Source: Candidatus Sulfotelmatobacter sp.
Lineage (GTDB): Bacteria; Acidobacteriota; Terriglobia; Terriglobales; Acidobacteriaceae
Reading direction: 5' to 3'
NCBI GenBank assembly: GCA_030044775.1
Contig: JASICF010000438.1
Coordinates: 1 to 14,170 of the forward strand
Length of the DNA stretch: 14,170 nucleotides
Numbering within the stretch: position 1 is the stretch's first letter; each line of letters begins with the position of its first letter. A model generated the notes under the pieces. It saw only the letters and a program-made list of their open reading frames with translations, was not told the DNA's origin and did no database searches. Positions 6,123-13,277 of the stretch are shown here, piece after piece. Both the position numbers and the translations under genes were made by a program.

Positions 6123-7112
6123 TTGAATTCCTTTCCGAGACACGAAGGCCTCACGCGAAAGTTTCGCCGATCCTTGCTCGACTGGTACTACGTTCACCGG
6201 CGCGATTTGCCGTGGCGCGCCAACCGCGACCCCTATCGCGTCTGGATCTCCGAAATCATGCTGCAGCAGACGCGCGTAGCCGCCGTGATCGGGCACTATC
6301 ATGAGTTCCTGCGCCGCTTTCCCACGGTTAAGAAACTCGCAAAAGCGCGAGAAAGCAGCGTGCTCGCTGCCTGGAGCGGTCTGGGCTACTACCGGCGCGC
6401 ACACATGCTGCACGCCGCCGCCAGAATGATCGTCCGGCAACGTGGCGGAGTTTTTCCAGATCGTGCCGAGCAATGGCTCGATCTGCCAGGCATTGGCCGC
6501 TATACTGCCGCGGCCATTGCCAGCATCGCCTTCGATGAACCGGTAGCTGTGGTCGATGGCAACGTTGAGCGCGTGTTGCAGCGTGTTTCCGGAAAGGCAC
6601 TAACGCGAGAGCGATTCTGGAACACTGCTCAGTATCTGCTGGATGTGGAGCACCCCGGCAATTTCAACCAGGCCATGATGGAACTAGGTGCGACTGTGTG
6701 CACGCCTCGGGCGCCTGCGTGCCTGACCTGCCCTATCGTCGATTTGTGCGCTACTCGCGGCGAAACTGCGACGACGAAATCGATACCGCAGAAGAAGCGC
6801 GAGATTCACTACTCACTGGTTTGCCGGGGTGATCGTCATCACGGCGGAGAGGTTTCCCTCGTGCGGCGCCCGCTCGATGCATCGCTCATGGCGGGGATGT
6901 GGGAGCTGCCGGAAATTGAACCTCCCAACGGTGATGGAAAACTGGCGTTCACTGTTCGCCATTCGATTACCGTCACGGATTACACCGTGCGAGTTTGGAG
7001 CGGGGGCACAGCGCGATCTCTGAACTGTAGGTGGTTCGGGACGAGCAAGCTGAAGGAGATTGCGCTTACCGGTCTCACACGAAAGATTTTGCGGAAGGCG
7101 GAAATTCTATGA
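6123..7112 (+). CDS. mutY: A/G-specific adenine DNA glycosylase MutY
   Basis: Base-excision repair enzyme that removes adenine mispaired with 8-oxoguanine or guanine. It has 329 residues, close to the family norm. The HhH-GPD domain occupies about residues 10-220. Catalytic Glu44 lies in SEIMLQQT; the helix-hairpin-helix LPGIGRYTA is at 122-130; catalytic Asp146 lies in VVDGNVERV. The iron-sulfur loop C194-x6-C201-x2-C204-x5-C210 is complete. The C-terminal third is the NUDIX-like 8-oxoG recognition domain, with RPLDASLMAGMWELP near 250-264. The start is TTG at 6123; the frame is closed by a stop at 6096-6098 and contains no ATG or GTG that would keep the N-terminus, so a rare start is needed. 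It follows the eight-Cys gene by 33 bases and its TGA overlaps the next ATG by four bases, implying co-transcription and coupled translation. Confidence 0.96.
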   Translation: MNSFPRHEGLTRKFRRSLLDWYYVHRRDLPWRANRDPYRVWISEIMLQQTRVAAVIGHYHEFLRRFPTVKKLAKARESSVLAAWSGLGYYRRAHMLHAAARMIVRQRGGVFPDRAEQWLDLPGIGRYTAAAIASIAFDEPVAVVDGNVERVLQRVSGKALTRERFWNTAQYLLDVEHPGNFNQAMMELGATVCTPRAPACLTCPIVDLCATRGETATTKSIPQKKREIHYSLVCRGDRHHGGEVSLVRRPLDASLMAGMWELPEIEPPNGDGKLAFTVRHSITVTDYTVRVWSGGTARSLNCRWFGTSKLKEIALTGLTRKILRKAEIL

Positions 7113-7615
7113 AGAGAACGGCGGCTGTACTCCTTTTGATCGCTGTTCTGTTGCTCCCGTTCGGCTTAGCTCAGACTGGGAACGATCAAGCAATCCCAAA
7201 CGCAGTTGTCGATCACCTTTACCCGCCGGTCTATCCACCTTTGGCACGGCAGGCGCGCATCGCCGGCGATGTCGTACTCGAAATCCGGGTTCGACGGCAC
7301 GGCACCCTTGCCTCGGCAAAGGTGATCAGCGGCCACCCCATGTTGGTGCGGGCGGCTGTCGACAGCGCGACACGATCGACTTTCGTGTGCCAAGACTGCA
7401 AAGAAGACACAACTCTATACTCATTGAGCTATACGTTCGGCATCCGAGTTGACCCGGACGTAAGGTGTATTGATGGTGGCTCTTATGTTCGTGCTCGAAA
7501 ATGCCTTTATCTATGGAAGTGCGCGTGGCAAGACGCACCTTCCAGCGCGGGAGGAATCGGCGAAGCGCCAGGTCGTGTCATGATTCTCGCTCTACCGGCG
7601 TGCGTCGAACCGTAG
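7109..7615 (+). CDS. Exported TonB C-terminal-domain protein with cysteine-rich tail
   Basis: Small envelope protein of 168 residues. Residues 1-22 form a signal peptide or N-terminal anchor (MKRTAAVLLLIAVLLLPFGLA). Residues about 37-113 match a TonB C-terminal domain: YPPVYPPLARQARIAGDVVLEI, the G-x-L-x-S-A-x-V-x-S-G-H-P turn, and the final SYTFGI strand. It lacks the long proline-rich spacer of a true TonB, so energy transduction to outer-membrane receptors is doubtful. Cysteines lie at 94, 97, 120, 132, 138 and 165 (CQDC and KCLYLWKC motifs), which could form disulfides in the periplasm. The ATG at 7109 overlaps the mutY TGA (ATGA), with GGAAGGCGGA just upstream as ribosome site. The frame is open further upstream inside mutY, but the signal peptide fixes this start. 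A role beside mutY is not obvious. Confidence 0.8.
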   Translation: MKRTAAVLLLIAVLLLPFGLAQTGNDQAIPNAVVDHLYPPVYPPLARQARIAGDVVLEIRVRRHGTLASAKVISGHPMLVRAAVDSATRSTFVCQDCKEDTTLYSLSYTFGIRVDPDVRCIDGGSYVRARKCLYLWKCAWQDAPSSAGGIGEAPGRVMILALPACVEP

Positions 7616-7708
7616 GCTTCGCTCCAGGTTCTCCGTCGGTTCATCTAAAATAGAGATGTCAGAACAGACAATCAGATGCGTTGGCGCAATATCTTCGCCG
7701 CAAGGTTC

Positions 7709-7715
7709 GGAGGAA
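7709..7715 (+). promoter_or_regulatory. Strong ribosome binding site deciding the redoxin start
   Basis: GGAGGAA ends five bases before ATG 7721. It is the best Shine-Dalgarno match in the window and argues for ATG 7721 over the in-frame ATG at 7676. Confidence 0.8.
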
Positions 7716-7720
7716 GAAAC

Positions 7721-8218
7721 ATGGCAGCTCTCACAACTGGCACCAAAGCTCCGGAATTTGAACTGAAAACTTTGGATGGCAAGCGATTTACGCTGCGCGA
7801 CGAACTGGCCGGTCGGGCAGTAGTGCTGGCTTTCTTCAAAGTGTCTTGCCCAACTTGCCAATATACTTTCCCCTTTCTTGAACGCATCCACAAAGCTTAC
7901 GGCGACAAAAATGTAAAGCTGCTCGGCGTTTCTCAGAACGACGCGAAGGAGACAGCAGCCTTTGCCCGGCAATTCGGCGTGACTTTTCCCATCCTGCTCG
8001 ACGAGACGGAGAAATATCCGGTTTCCAACGCTTATGGACTAACCAATGTCCCGACCATCTTCTGGATCGCGCAGAATGGCGAAATTGAGCTTTCCAGCGT
8101 GGGCTGGATGAAAAAGGATTTCGAAGCGATTGCAGGCAAAATGGCCGAGGCGGAAAAAATCGCTCCAGTCCTAATGTTCAAGCCAGGAGAGGATATCCGT
8201 GATTTTCGCGCAGGTTGA
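7721..8218 (+). CDS. Thioredoxin-fold redoxin (AhpC/TSA / TlpA-like)
   Basis: Cytoplasmic thiol-disulfide or peroxidase-type protein of 165 residues, with no signal peptide. It begins in the family way: GTKAPEFELKTLDGKRFTLRDEL. The active-site motif is FFKVSCPTC with Cys43 and Cys46, and the cis-proline is Pro111 in TNVPTIF. The CxxC arrangement favours a TlpA-like oxidoreductase or an atypical peroxiredoxin using Cys43 as the attacking thiol. The sequence alone does not decide between them. The start at 7721 is supported by a strong GGAGGAA site; an upstream in-frame ATG at 7676 would add 15 residues of poor family fit. It lies 105 bases after the TonB-domain gene, so it may share or have its own promoter; I found no convincing one. 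The C-terminal tail (about residues 145-165) is unremarkable. Confidence 0.88.
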   Translation: MAALTTGTKAPEFELKTLDGKRFTLRDELAGRAVVLAFFKVSCPTCQYTFPFLERIHKAYGDKNVKLLGVSQNDAKETAAFARQFGVTFPILLDETEKYPVSNAYGLTNVPTIFWIAQNGEIELSSVGWMKKDFEAIAGKMAEAEKIAPVLMFKPGEDIRDFRAG

Positions 8219-8480
8219 GGGTCAAAGAATTGATCCCGCGGTTCGCGGGAACGCGACAAAGCCAAAATCCGCTGATTGAATCGGCTACAACATCGCCGTC
8301 AAACCAAGGTTCAGGGTCACTTGGTCTGTTTGTAAGCGCTCCAATTTCACTACCGTACCGCGCCGTATACGTTCGTCATATAACCCAATACGCTTGTTTC
8401 CATTACAATCCTCTAAGTCAAAATCCTTATCCTAAGAATTTCGGAAGCCGATAAGCGGCTGCGCGGGAGAAGACTGATCT
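8219..8480. other. Longest intergenic gap: two inverted repeats, no gene
   Basis: No convincing coding sequence is present. TCCCGCG-GTT-CGCGGGA at 8234-8250 is a perfect seven-base stem with a three-base loop, 15 bases after the redoxin stop. It has no T run, so it would be at most a weak terminator or an RNA end stabiliser. At 8300-8332 CAAACCAAG is answered by CTTGG and GTTTG with a short interruption, an imperfect inverted repeat that could be an operator for the peptidase gene. The segment 8333-8440 is more AT-rich (TATAAC at 8379-8384, TACAAT at 8404-8409) and probably holds the peptidase promoter, but no -35 partner is well spaced. GGGAGA at 8465-8470 is the ribosome site. Confidence 0.5.
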
Positions 8481-10196
8481 ATGCGACCCTTCGTAAAAGG
8501 TGTCTTGATCGCTGGCCTGATTGTCATTTTCGGTGCGATTGCATGGCCTGCGGGATCGGCTAGTCCAACTCCGGCAGCTATTCCGACTCCTTCGAAACAC
8601 GATGCAGTTTCCGTTCATTTGCCTTCTGCTGCTTTTGCTGCGCTGGAAACCATCGACCCCGAACACATTCGCTGGCACGTGCGATTTCTCTCTCATGATT
8701 TGCTGGAAGGCCGCGGCACTGGCCAGCGCGGCGGAGAGATTGCCGCGCAATACATTGCCACGCAGTTCGCCGAGTATGGATTGAAGCCCGCGGGAGACAA
8801 CGGCACATATTTCCAGAAAGTTCCGCTAGTTGGAATCACGACCTCGCCGGAAACTCGGTTTACTCTTATTCCGAAGCAGGGAGCGGCCATGAACCTTAAG
8901 CCGCTCGATGAGTACGTCGCATACGATCAGACCCAGCAGCCGAAGTCTGACGTCGATGCCGATATTGTTTATGTCGGCTATGGAATCGAAGCTCCCGAAT
9001 ATCACTGGGATGACTACAAAGGCGTGGATGTTCGCGGCAAAGTTCTGCTTATGCTGGTGAATGAGCCGCCCTCCGACGATCCTAATTTCTTCAAAGGGAA
9101 GGCTCTCACCTATTACGGCCGCTGGACTTACAAATATGAAGAAGCGGCGCGCAAAGGCGCAGTTGGTGCCATTCTTATCCACCGGGAAGATATGGCGAGT
9201 TACCCCTGGGAAGTGGTGCGCAACTCGAATTCCGGCGAAAAATCGTATCTGAAATTGGAGGGCCCGGCGCTGAAAGTTGCATCATGGGTGCAACTCGATG
9301 TGGCGAAGAGGCTGGTTGCGGCTTCCGGCCTGGATCTCAACAAGCTGATCTCCGATGCTGCCACCCGTGGTTTTCATCCGGTCAACCTTGGCGCCGTGTT
9401 GAAGGCGCACATGGTGAGCAATGTACGGGATTTCAAATCAGAGAACGTTGTCGCCATGCTCACCGGGTCCAGCCGCAAAACGAAAGACGAAGCGGTCATG
9501 TTTACGGCTCACTACGATCACCTCGGTATGCGTCCGGATATGCCGGGAGACAATATTTATAACGGTGCTGTCGATAATGCCACCGGATGCGGCATCTTGC
9601 TCGAAATTGCCCGCGCGTTCAGCGTAGCCAGGGATCGTCCGCCCCGCTCGATCATTTTTGCTTCGGTTACAGCCGAAGAACAAGGGTTGTTAGGGTCCGA
9701 GTATCTGGGTAAGCATCCGCCCATTTCCGCAGCGAAAATCACGCTCGATTTGAACTTCGACGCCGTGCAACCGGTTGGCGAGCCGCAAGAAGTGGAAGTC
9801 TCTGGCGCGGAGCGGACCACGTTCTATCCTTGGGTGCAGGCCACCGCCAAAGAGTTTCGGTTAGCCATTCGTCCAGATGCAAACCCAGGAGCGGGGTACT
9901 ATTACCGCTCTGACCATTTCAGCATGGCACGCGTCGGGATTCCTGCCTTTTCTATCAATGAAGGGATGAAGTTCAAAGGTCATGATGCAAGTTGGGGAGT
10001 CGCGCAAAACGAGGACTATGTTAAGAACCACTATCACCAGCCGAGCGACGAATACCATCCCGAAATGAATTTCATCGGCGATGCGGCGATGGCGCGCTTT
10101 GGATTCGCCCTGGGTTGGGAAGCCGCCGGATTAACGCGGCTGGTCGGCTGGCAAAAAGGCGACGAGTTTGAAGCGGCCCGGACGAACAGTCAGTAA
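8481..10196 (+). CDS. Exported M28-family zinc aminopeptidase-like peptidase with PA insert
   Basis: Probable periplasmic or secreted metallopeptidase of 571 residues, cutting N-terminal residues from peptides. Residues 1-27 form a signal peptide or N-terminal anchor (VLIAGLIVIFGAIAWPAG). A protease-associated (PA) type domain lies at about 155-300, from DIVYVGYGIEAPEYHWDDYKG through GKVLLMLV. The M28 zinc site follows: His344 and Asp346 in AHYDHLG, bridging Asp365 in GAVDNATG, the catalytic Glu399 with zinc ligand Glu400 in TAEEQG, Asp427 in LNFDAVQ and His519 in NHYHQPSDEY. All ligands are present, so the enzyme should be active. The start has GGGAGA ten bases upstream and fits the signal peptide. 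Substrate preference is unknown. It is followed after 36 bases by an exported DUF1579-like gene, probably on the same transcript. Confidence 0.94.
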   Translation: MRPFVKGVLIAGLIVIFGAIAWPAGSASPTPAAIPTPSKHDAVSVHLPSAAFAALETIDPEHIRWHVRFLSHDLLEGRGTGQRGGEIAAQYIATQFAEYGLKPAGDNGTYFQKVPLVGITTSPETRFTLIPKQGAAMNLKPLDEYVAYDQTQQPKSDVDADIVYVGYGIEAPEYHWDDYKGVDVRGKVLLMLVNEPPSDDPNFFKGKALTYYGRWTYKYEEAARKGAVGAILIHREDMASYPWEVVRNSNSGEKSYLKLEGPALKVASWVQLDVAKRLVAASGLDLNKLISDAATRGFHPVNLGAVLKAHMVSNVRDFKSENVVAMLTGSSRKTKDEAVMFTAHYDHLGMRPDMPGDNIYNGAVDNATGCGILLEIARAFSVARDRPPRSIIFASVTAEEQGLLGSEYLGKHPPISAAKITLDLNFDAVQPVGEPQEVEVSGAERTTFYPWVQATAKEFRLAIRPDANPGAGYYYRSDHFSMARVGIPAFSINEGMKFKGHDASWGVAQNEDYVKNHYHQPSDEYHPEMNFIGDAAMARFGFALGWEAAGLTRLVGWQKGDEFEAARTNSQ

Positions 10197-10232
10197 TACG
10201 TTCCGGCATCATCGCGCGAACGAAGACTCGAA

Positions 10233-10739
10233 ATGAAGCAATTCGCAATACTGGCGACCATGTTTGCTGCTCTGACCGTCACTGCCCAGCAGTCGCCGGT
10301 TAATTCTCCTCTGCTCGATCATCTTGCCGGAAGGTGGCAGATGCAGGGCACAGTGGGCAAGCAAGCGGTGACGCATGACCTGGATGCCGCGTGGGTCCTT
10401 CAGCACCATTATCTGCGTTTTCACGAAGTCTCACGGGAGAAGAATGACAAAGGCGAACCGCAATACGAAGCAATGGTTTTCATCGGTTGGAATGAAAAAA
10501 CCAAGCAGTACGCCTGCGTGTGGCTCGATGTCTACGGCGGATTGACTTCAGAATCCATCGGGCTCGTCACGCCCAAAGAGAATGAGATGGCTTTTGTGTT
10601 CGCGGACGAGCACGGCGCGATCACGTTCACAAACACCTTCACGTATGACTCGAAAACCAATACCTGGGACAATCGGCTCGACAATGTCGTCAAAGGCTCA
10701 GCCAAGCCATTCGCGCGATTCAACCTGACGAAGCAATGA
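10233..10739 (+). CDS. Exported DUF1579-like beta-barrel protein
   Basis: Envelope protein of 168 residues with a signal peptide (MKQFAILATMFAALTVTAQQ, cleavage after about residue 18). The mature part opens with LDHLAGRWQMQGTV, the G-x-W opening strand of lipocalin-like small barrels. It alternates short strands and turns (HDLDAAWVLQHHYLRF, YEAMVFIGWNEKTKQY, WLDVYGG) in the way of the DUF1579 family. There are no catalytic motifs; such barrels often bind small hydrophobic ligands, but no ligand is known here. The family label is by eye. The gene follows the M28 peptidase by 36 bases in the same direction, so the two are likely co-transcribed. The ATG has only a weak purine tract upstream, but the signal peptide supports it. 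Confidence 0.75.
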   Translation: MKQFAILATMFAALTVTAQQSPVNSPLLDHLAGRWQMQGTVGKQAVTHDLDAAWVLQHHYLRFHEVSREKNDKGEPQYEAMVFIGWNEKTKQYACVWLDVYGGLTSESIGLVTPKENEMAFVFADEHGAITFTNTFTYDSKTNTWDNRLDNVVKGSAKPFARFNLTKQ

Positions 10740-10900
10740 GCTGGAACGCTAAGTGAACGACCCTTTCGATTGGCAAACCTCACAGTGGCAGAATCGCCGC
10801 GCCTCCGTAACCGAGGTAACTTTAGGCCTTTCCCCTACGCATGCTAGCCTCGATATGCGCTGGCTTATCAGCGATTTCGGACGATCTACAAGCCATCACG

Positions 10901-13183
10901 ATGCCAAGACTCCCCATTTTCCGCCTGGGCAAGCAACCGGAAAAACTGCCGCCTCCGGAACTGCTCGGTGCTGCGCCGTCGATCACACTGGAAGGATTAT
11001 CGGTCGGCGTCGACAATCTGCGGCACGATGTCAGCCTCAGCCCGCGTTTTGTGGACGCGGCTCGCGCGCAAGTCATGCACCTGATCGTCCGTTACGGCGA
11101 GCTGGAGGGGCTGCTCGCAGCCGAGTCTAAGCCGCAAAACATGGCGCCGGAGTGGTTACGAGCCGCCGCTGCTCCGAAGACCGATCGAACAACCGCCGAC
11201 AAAAGCGACTGGAAGCCTCTGCTGACCGAACTGCATCTGGCCGCATTGAATCGCGCCAAAAAGGAAGAGAATATTTCCCTCGATCTGCTGGCGCGGCTTG
11301 CGATTACCAAATTCCTGAGACTCGAGATGCAAGTGCAATTCGCACAGGTGCTCGAGCGTTGCCGGGTACTGCTCAAAAACTACGAAGGCATTCGCCACGG
11401 CAAGGCGGTCGAGTACCGCGAACGCGTTGCGGCTTTCCAGGTGCGAAAGAAGATCATCCTGCGCAAAACTGGCCAGGATCTTTTCGAAACCATCCGCGAA
11501 ATTGAAAAAGAAACCCTGGCTCGCACCCGCCGCTCATTCTTTGGAGGATCTGGAGTCAGCGAAGCCGGAACCGGCGACACCGCAGCAAATGCCGATAGCG
11601 CCGCGTTAGGCAGCTACGGCCTGTTTGTGAATCGTCTGGCATTTTCCGAGGATGGCCGCGACGATTATCTCTGTGCCGAGCACTACGTCATGCTCGGCAA
11701 CTGGGAGCGCGACCCCGACCGTTATCCGCGCCTGCAGGATATCGTATGGAATTTTATACGGTCGCTTTACGGCGACGAAACCAAAAGTGAGACCATCGAC
11801 TCCTGGCTGTGCGTGCCAGAAAACGCTCGCACACTGGTCGGCACGGGCACGCCCGACGAATCTACGCCCGAGGGGTTGGCGCAGGAAGAGCGGCTGGCAA
11901 AGTGGGTACGCCTGCTCGAAGATGAACAGGTGATTGAGTGCGTGATCGCTTCCTACCATACCGTGCCGCTGCTCAGTGAGTATGCGCCGCGCATCAATCC
12001 ACAGCAGCTAAAGAATGCGCTTATTTCGCGGCCGGAGTGCGACCGGGTCGAGCGCCTCATTCAGGAGCATGGCAAGCTCTCGCCCAACAGCCTTTACTCG
12101 GCGGTGGCCAAGGTTGCCGGCTGCCGTGGCGCCGAGCGCGCAAAAATCGCTTCTCGTTTTCTGCAGGATTTTTCTCTCTACCATCGCGACCTGCGGCGGC
12201 TCGAAACCCTCATCTCCGCGCTCGATTCCGTGAACGTCGTGACCACCGAGAAAGTGCGGGAACTTTCCCGCGTCAATGGAACACTCTACGAATTTCTGTT
12301 ACCCGACGAGCAGCAACAGCAGCCTGAACGGGATCGCGTGCTGCGGCATGTTGTCATCAAAGCCGACGTGCGCGACTCAACTCGGCTCACGCGAACTTTA
12401 ACGGAGAAGGGCCTCAACCCTGCTTCCTATTTCAGCCTGAATTTCTACGACCCGGTGAACAAACTGCTCGGCAAATATGACGCACAGAAAGTCTTTCTGG
12501 AGGGCGATGCCATCATCCTTGCCATCGTCGAGCGGTCAGGCGAGCCCGAACTCGCAGTCAGCCGCGCCTGCGTGTTGGCGCGAGAGATGATCGAAATCGT
12601 GCGCGGCTACAACGAATTGATGCGACGCTCGCAAATGCCGGAGCTCGAATTGGGCGTGGGAATCACGCTGCAGGAATCGGCGCCGCTGTATCTCATGGAT
12701 GGCGAACGCCAGATCATGATTTCCGAAGCGCTGAATGAAAGCGACCGGCTTTCTTCCTGCAACAAGCGCGCGCGCAAAGTGATGGAGCCACAAGCCGGCC
12801 CATTTCATGTGTATGCGTTTCAATCGAGTGACGCTGGCGAGTCCTTGAATCCGGAAGACTCCGTGATCAGCTATAACCTTGGCGGCATCCGCATAAATGA
12901 AGCCGCTTTCCGAAAACTGGAGCAGGAAATCTCGCTGGTGCCACTCGCGGTGAAGCTGCCGCCGTCGGTATCGGCCGAGAAGGGTGAGTACAAGCTTTCC
13001 AGCGGCACCGTGCCAGTGGATCGCGATATCTTCCGCAAGATCGTGGTGCGCGAAAGCCGTATGCCGCGGATCAACCCCGAGGATTTTTCGGTTCTCGGGT
13101 GGACCGATCGCACCTACTACGAAATCTGCACGGACCCTGGAGTGTATGCTGCCCTGGAGAAGAAGAAAGCTGCCGCGCGCTAG
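10901..13183 (+). CDS. Large protein with divergent class III nucleotide-cyclase homology domain
   Basis: Soluble protein of 760 residues from ATG 10901 (780 from ATG 10841; neither has a good ribosome site, and the shorter form MPRLPIFRLGKQ looks more natural). Residues 1-480 match nothing I recognise; they are mostly helical, with charged stretches near 110-210 and no membrane segment. Residues about 483-640 look like a class III adenylate/guanylate cyclase domain. The metal-binding Asp489 lies in IKADVRDST and Asp536 in FLEGDAIILAI, 47 residues apart. ALNESDRL carries Asn612 and Arg616 with the catalytic N-x3-R spacing. The purine-selecting Lys and Asp of adenylate cyclases appear replaced by Phe533 and Ile605, so the nucleotide is uncertain or activity may be lost. 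About 120 further residues follow, ending in GWTDRTYYEI and a Lys/Ala-rich tail. It may be a signalling protein; its input and partner are unknown. Confidence 0.75.
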   Translation: MPRLPIFRLGKQPEKLPPPELLGAAPSITLEGLSVGVDNLRHDVSLSPRFVDAARAQVMHLIVRYGELEGLLAAESKPQNMAPEWLRAAAAPKTDRTTADKSDWKPLLTELHLAALNRAKKEENISLDLLARLAITKFLRLEMQVQFAQVLERCRVLLKNYEGIRHGKAVEYRERVAAFQVRKKIILRKTGQDLFETIREIEKETLARTRRSFFGGSGVSEAGTGDTAANADSAALGSYGLFVNRLAFSEDGRDDYLCAEHYVMLGNWERDPDRYPRLQDIVWNFIRSLYGDETKSETIDSWLCVPENARTLVGTGTPDESTPEGLAQEERLAKWVRLLEDEQVIECVIASYHTVPLLSEYAPRINPQQLKNALISRPECDRVERLIQEHGKLSPNSLYSAVAKVAGCRGAERAKIASRFLQDFSLYHRDLRRLETLISALDSVNVVTTEKVRELSRVNGTLYEFLLPDEQQQQPERDRVLRHVVIKADVRDSTRLTRTLTEKGLNPASYFSLNFYDPVNKLLGKYDAQKVFLEGDAIILAIVERSGEPELAVSRACVLAREMIEIVRGYNELMRRSQMPELELGVGITLQESAPLYLMDGERQIMISEALNESDRLSSCNKRARKVMEPQAGPFHVYAFQSSDAGESLNPEDSVISYNLGGIRINEAAFRKLEQEISLVPLAVKLPPSVSAEKGEYKLSSGTVPVDRDIFRKIVVRESRMPRINPEDFSVLGWTDRTYYEICTDPGVYAALEKKKAAAR

Positions 13184-13230
13184 CGGGCTGCAGCAACCTG
13201 AGAGGCCGGGCCGCGCTTCGGCTCATCCTT

Positions 13231-13256
13231 CGATCCATCGCAGCGGCCCTGGATCG
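13231..13256. terminator. Hairpin between convergent genes, weak terminator candidate
   Basis: CGATCCA at 13231-13237 pairs perfectly with TGGATCG at 13250-13256 around a 12-base loop. A competing CAGCG/CGCTG stem (13241-13245 with 13255-13259) overlaps it. A TTATTTTT run follows at 13271-13278, about 15 bases after the stem, which is farther than in a standard intrinsic terminator. It lies in the 94-base gap between the cyclase-domain gene and the convergent TonB gene. Confidence 0.3.
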
Positions 13257-13277
13257 CTGATGCTTCAGAGTTATTTT

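Noticed and set aside
7031..7108. Upstream extension of the mini-TonB protein into mutY
   Set aside because: It would place 26 hydrophilic residues before a clear signal peptide; ATG 7109 with a ribosome site and ATGA overlap is better.
8234..8250. GC-rich hairpin after the redoxin gene as a rho-independent terminator
   Set aside because: The seven-base stem is perfect but no T run follows, so it is described only as a hairpin in the gap entry.
8215..8454. 79-codon plus-strand frame in the gap before the M28 peptidase
   Set aside because: It starts at a TTG inside the redoxin stop region, has no ribosome site and reads as low-information sequence; treated as non-coding.
10753..11130. Plus-strand frame overlapping the start of the cyclase-domain gene
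   Set aside because: It is out of frame with a much longer gene carrying clear motifs, and has no domain of its own.
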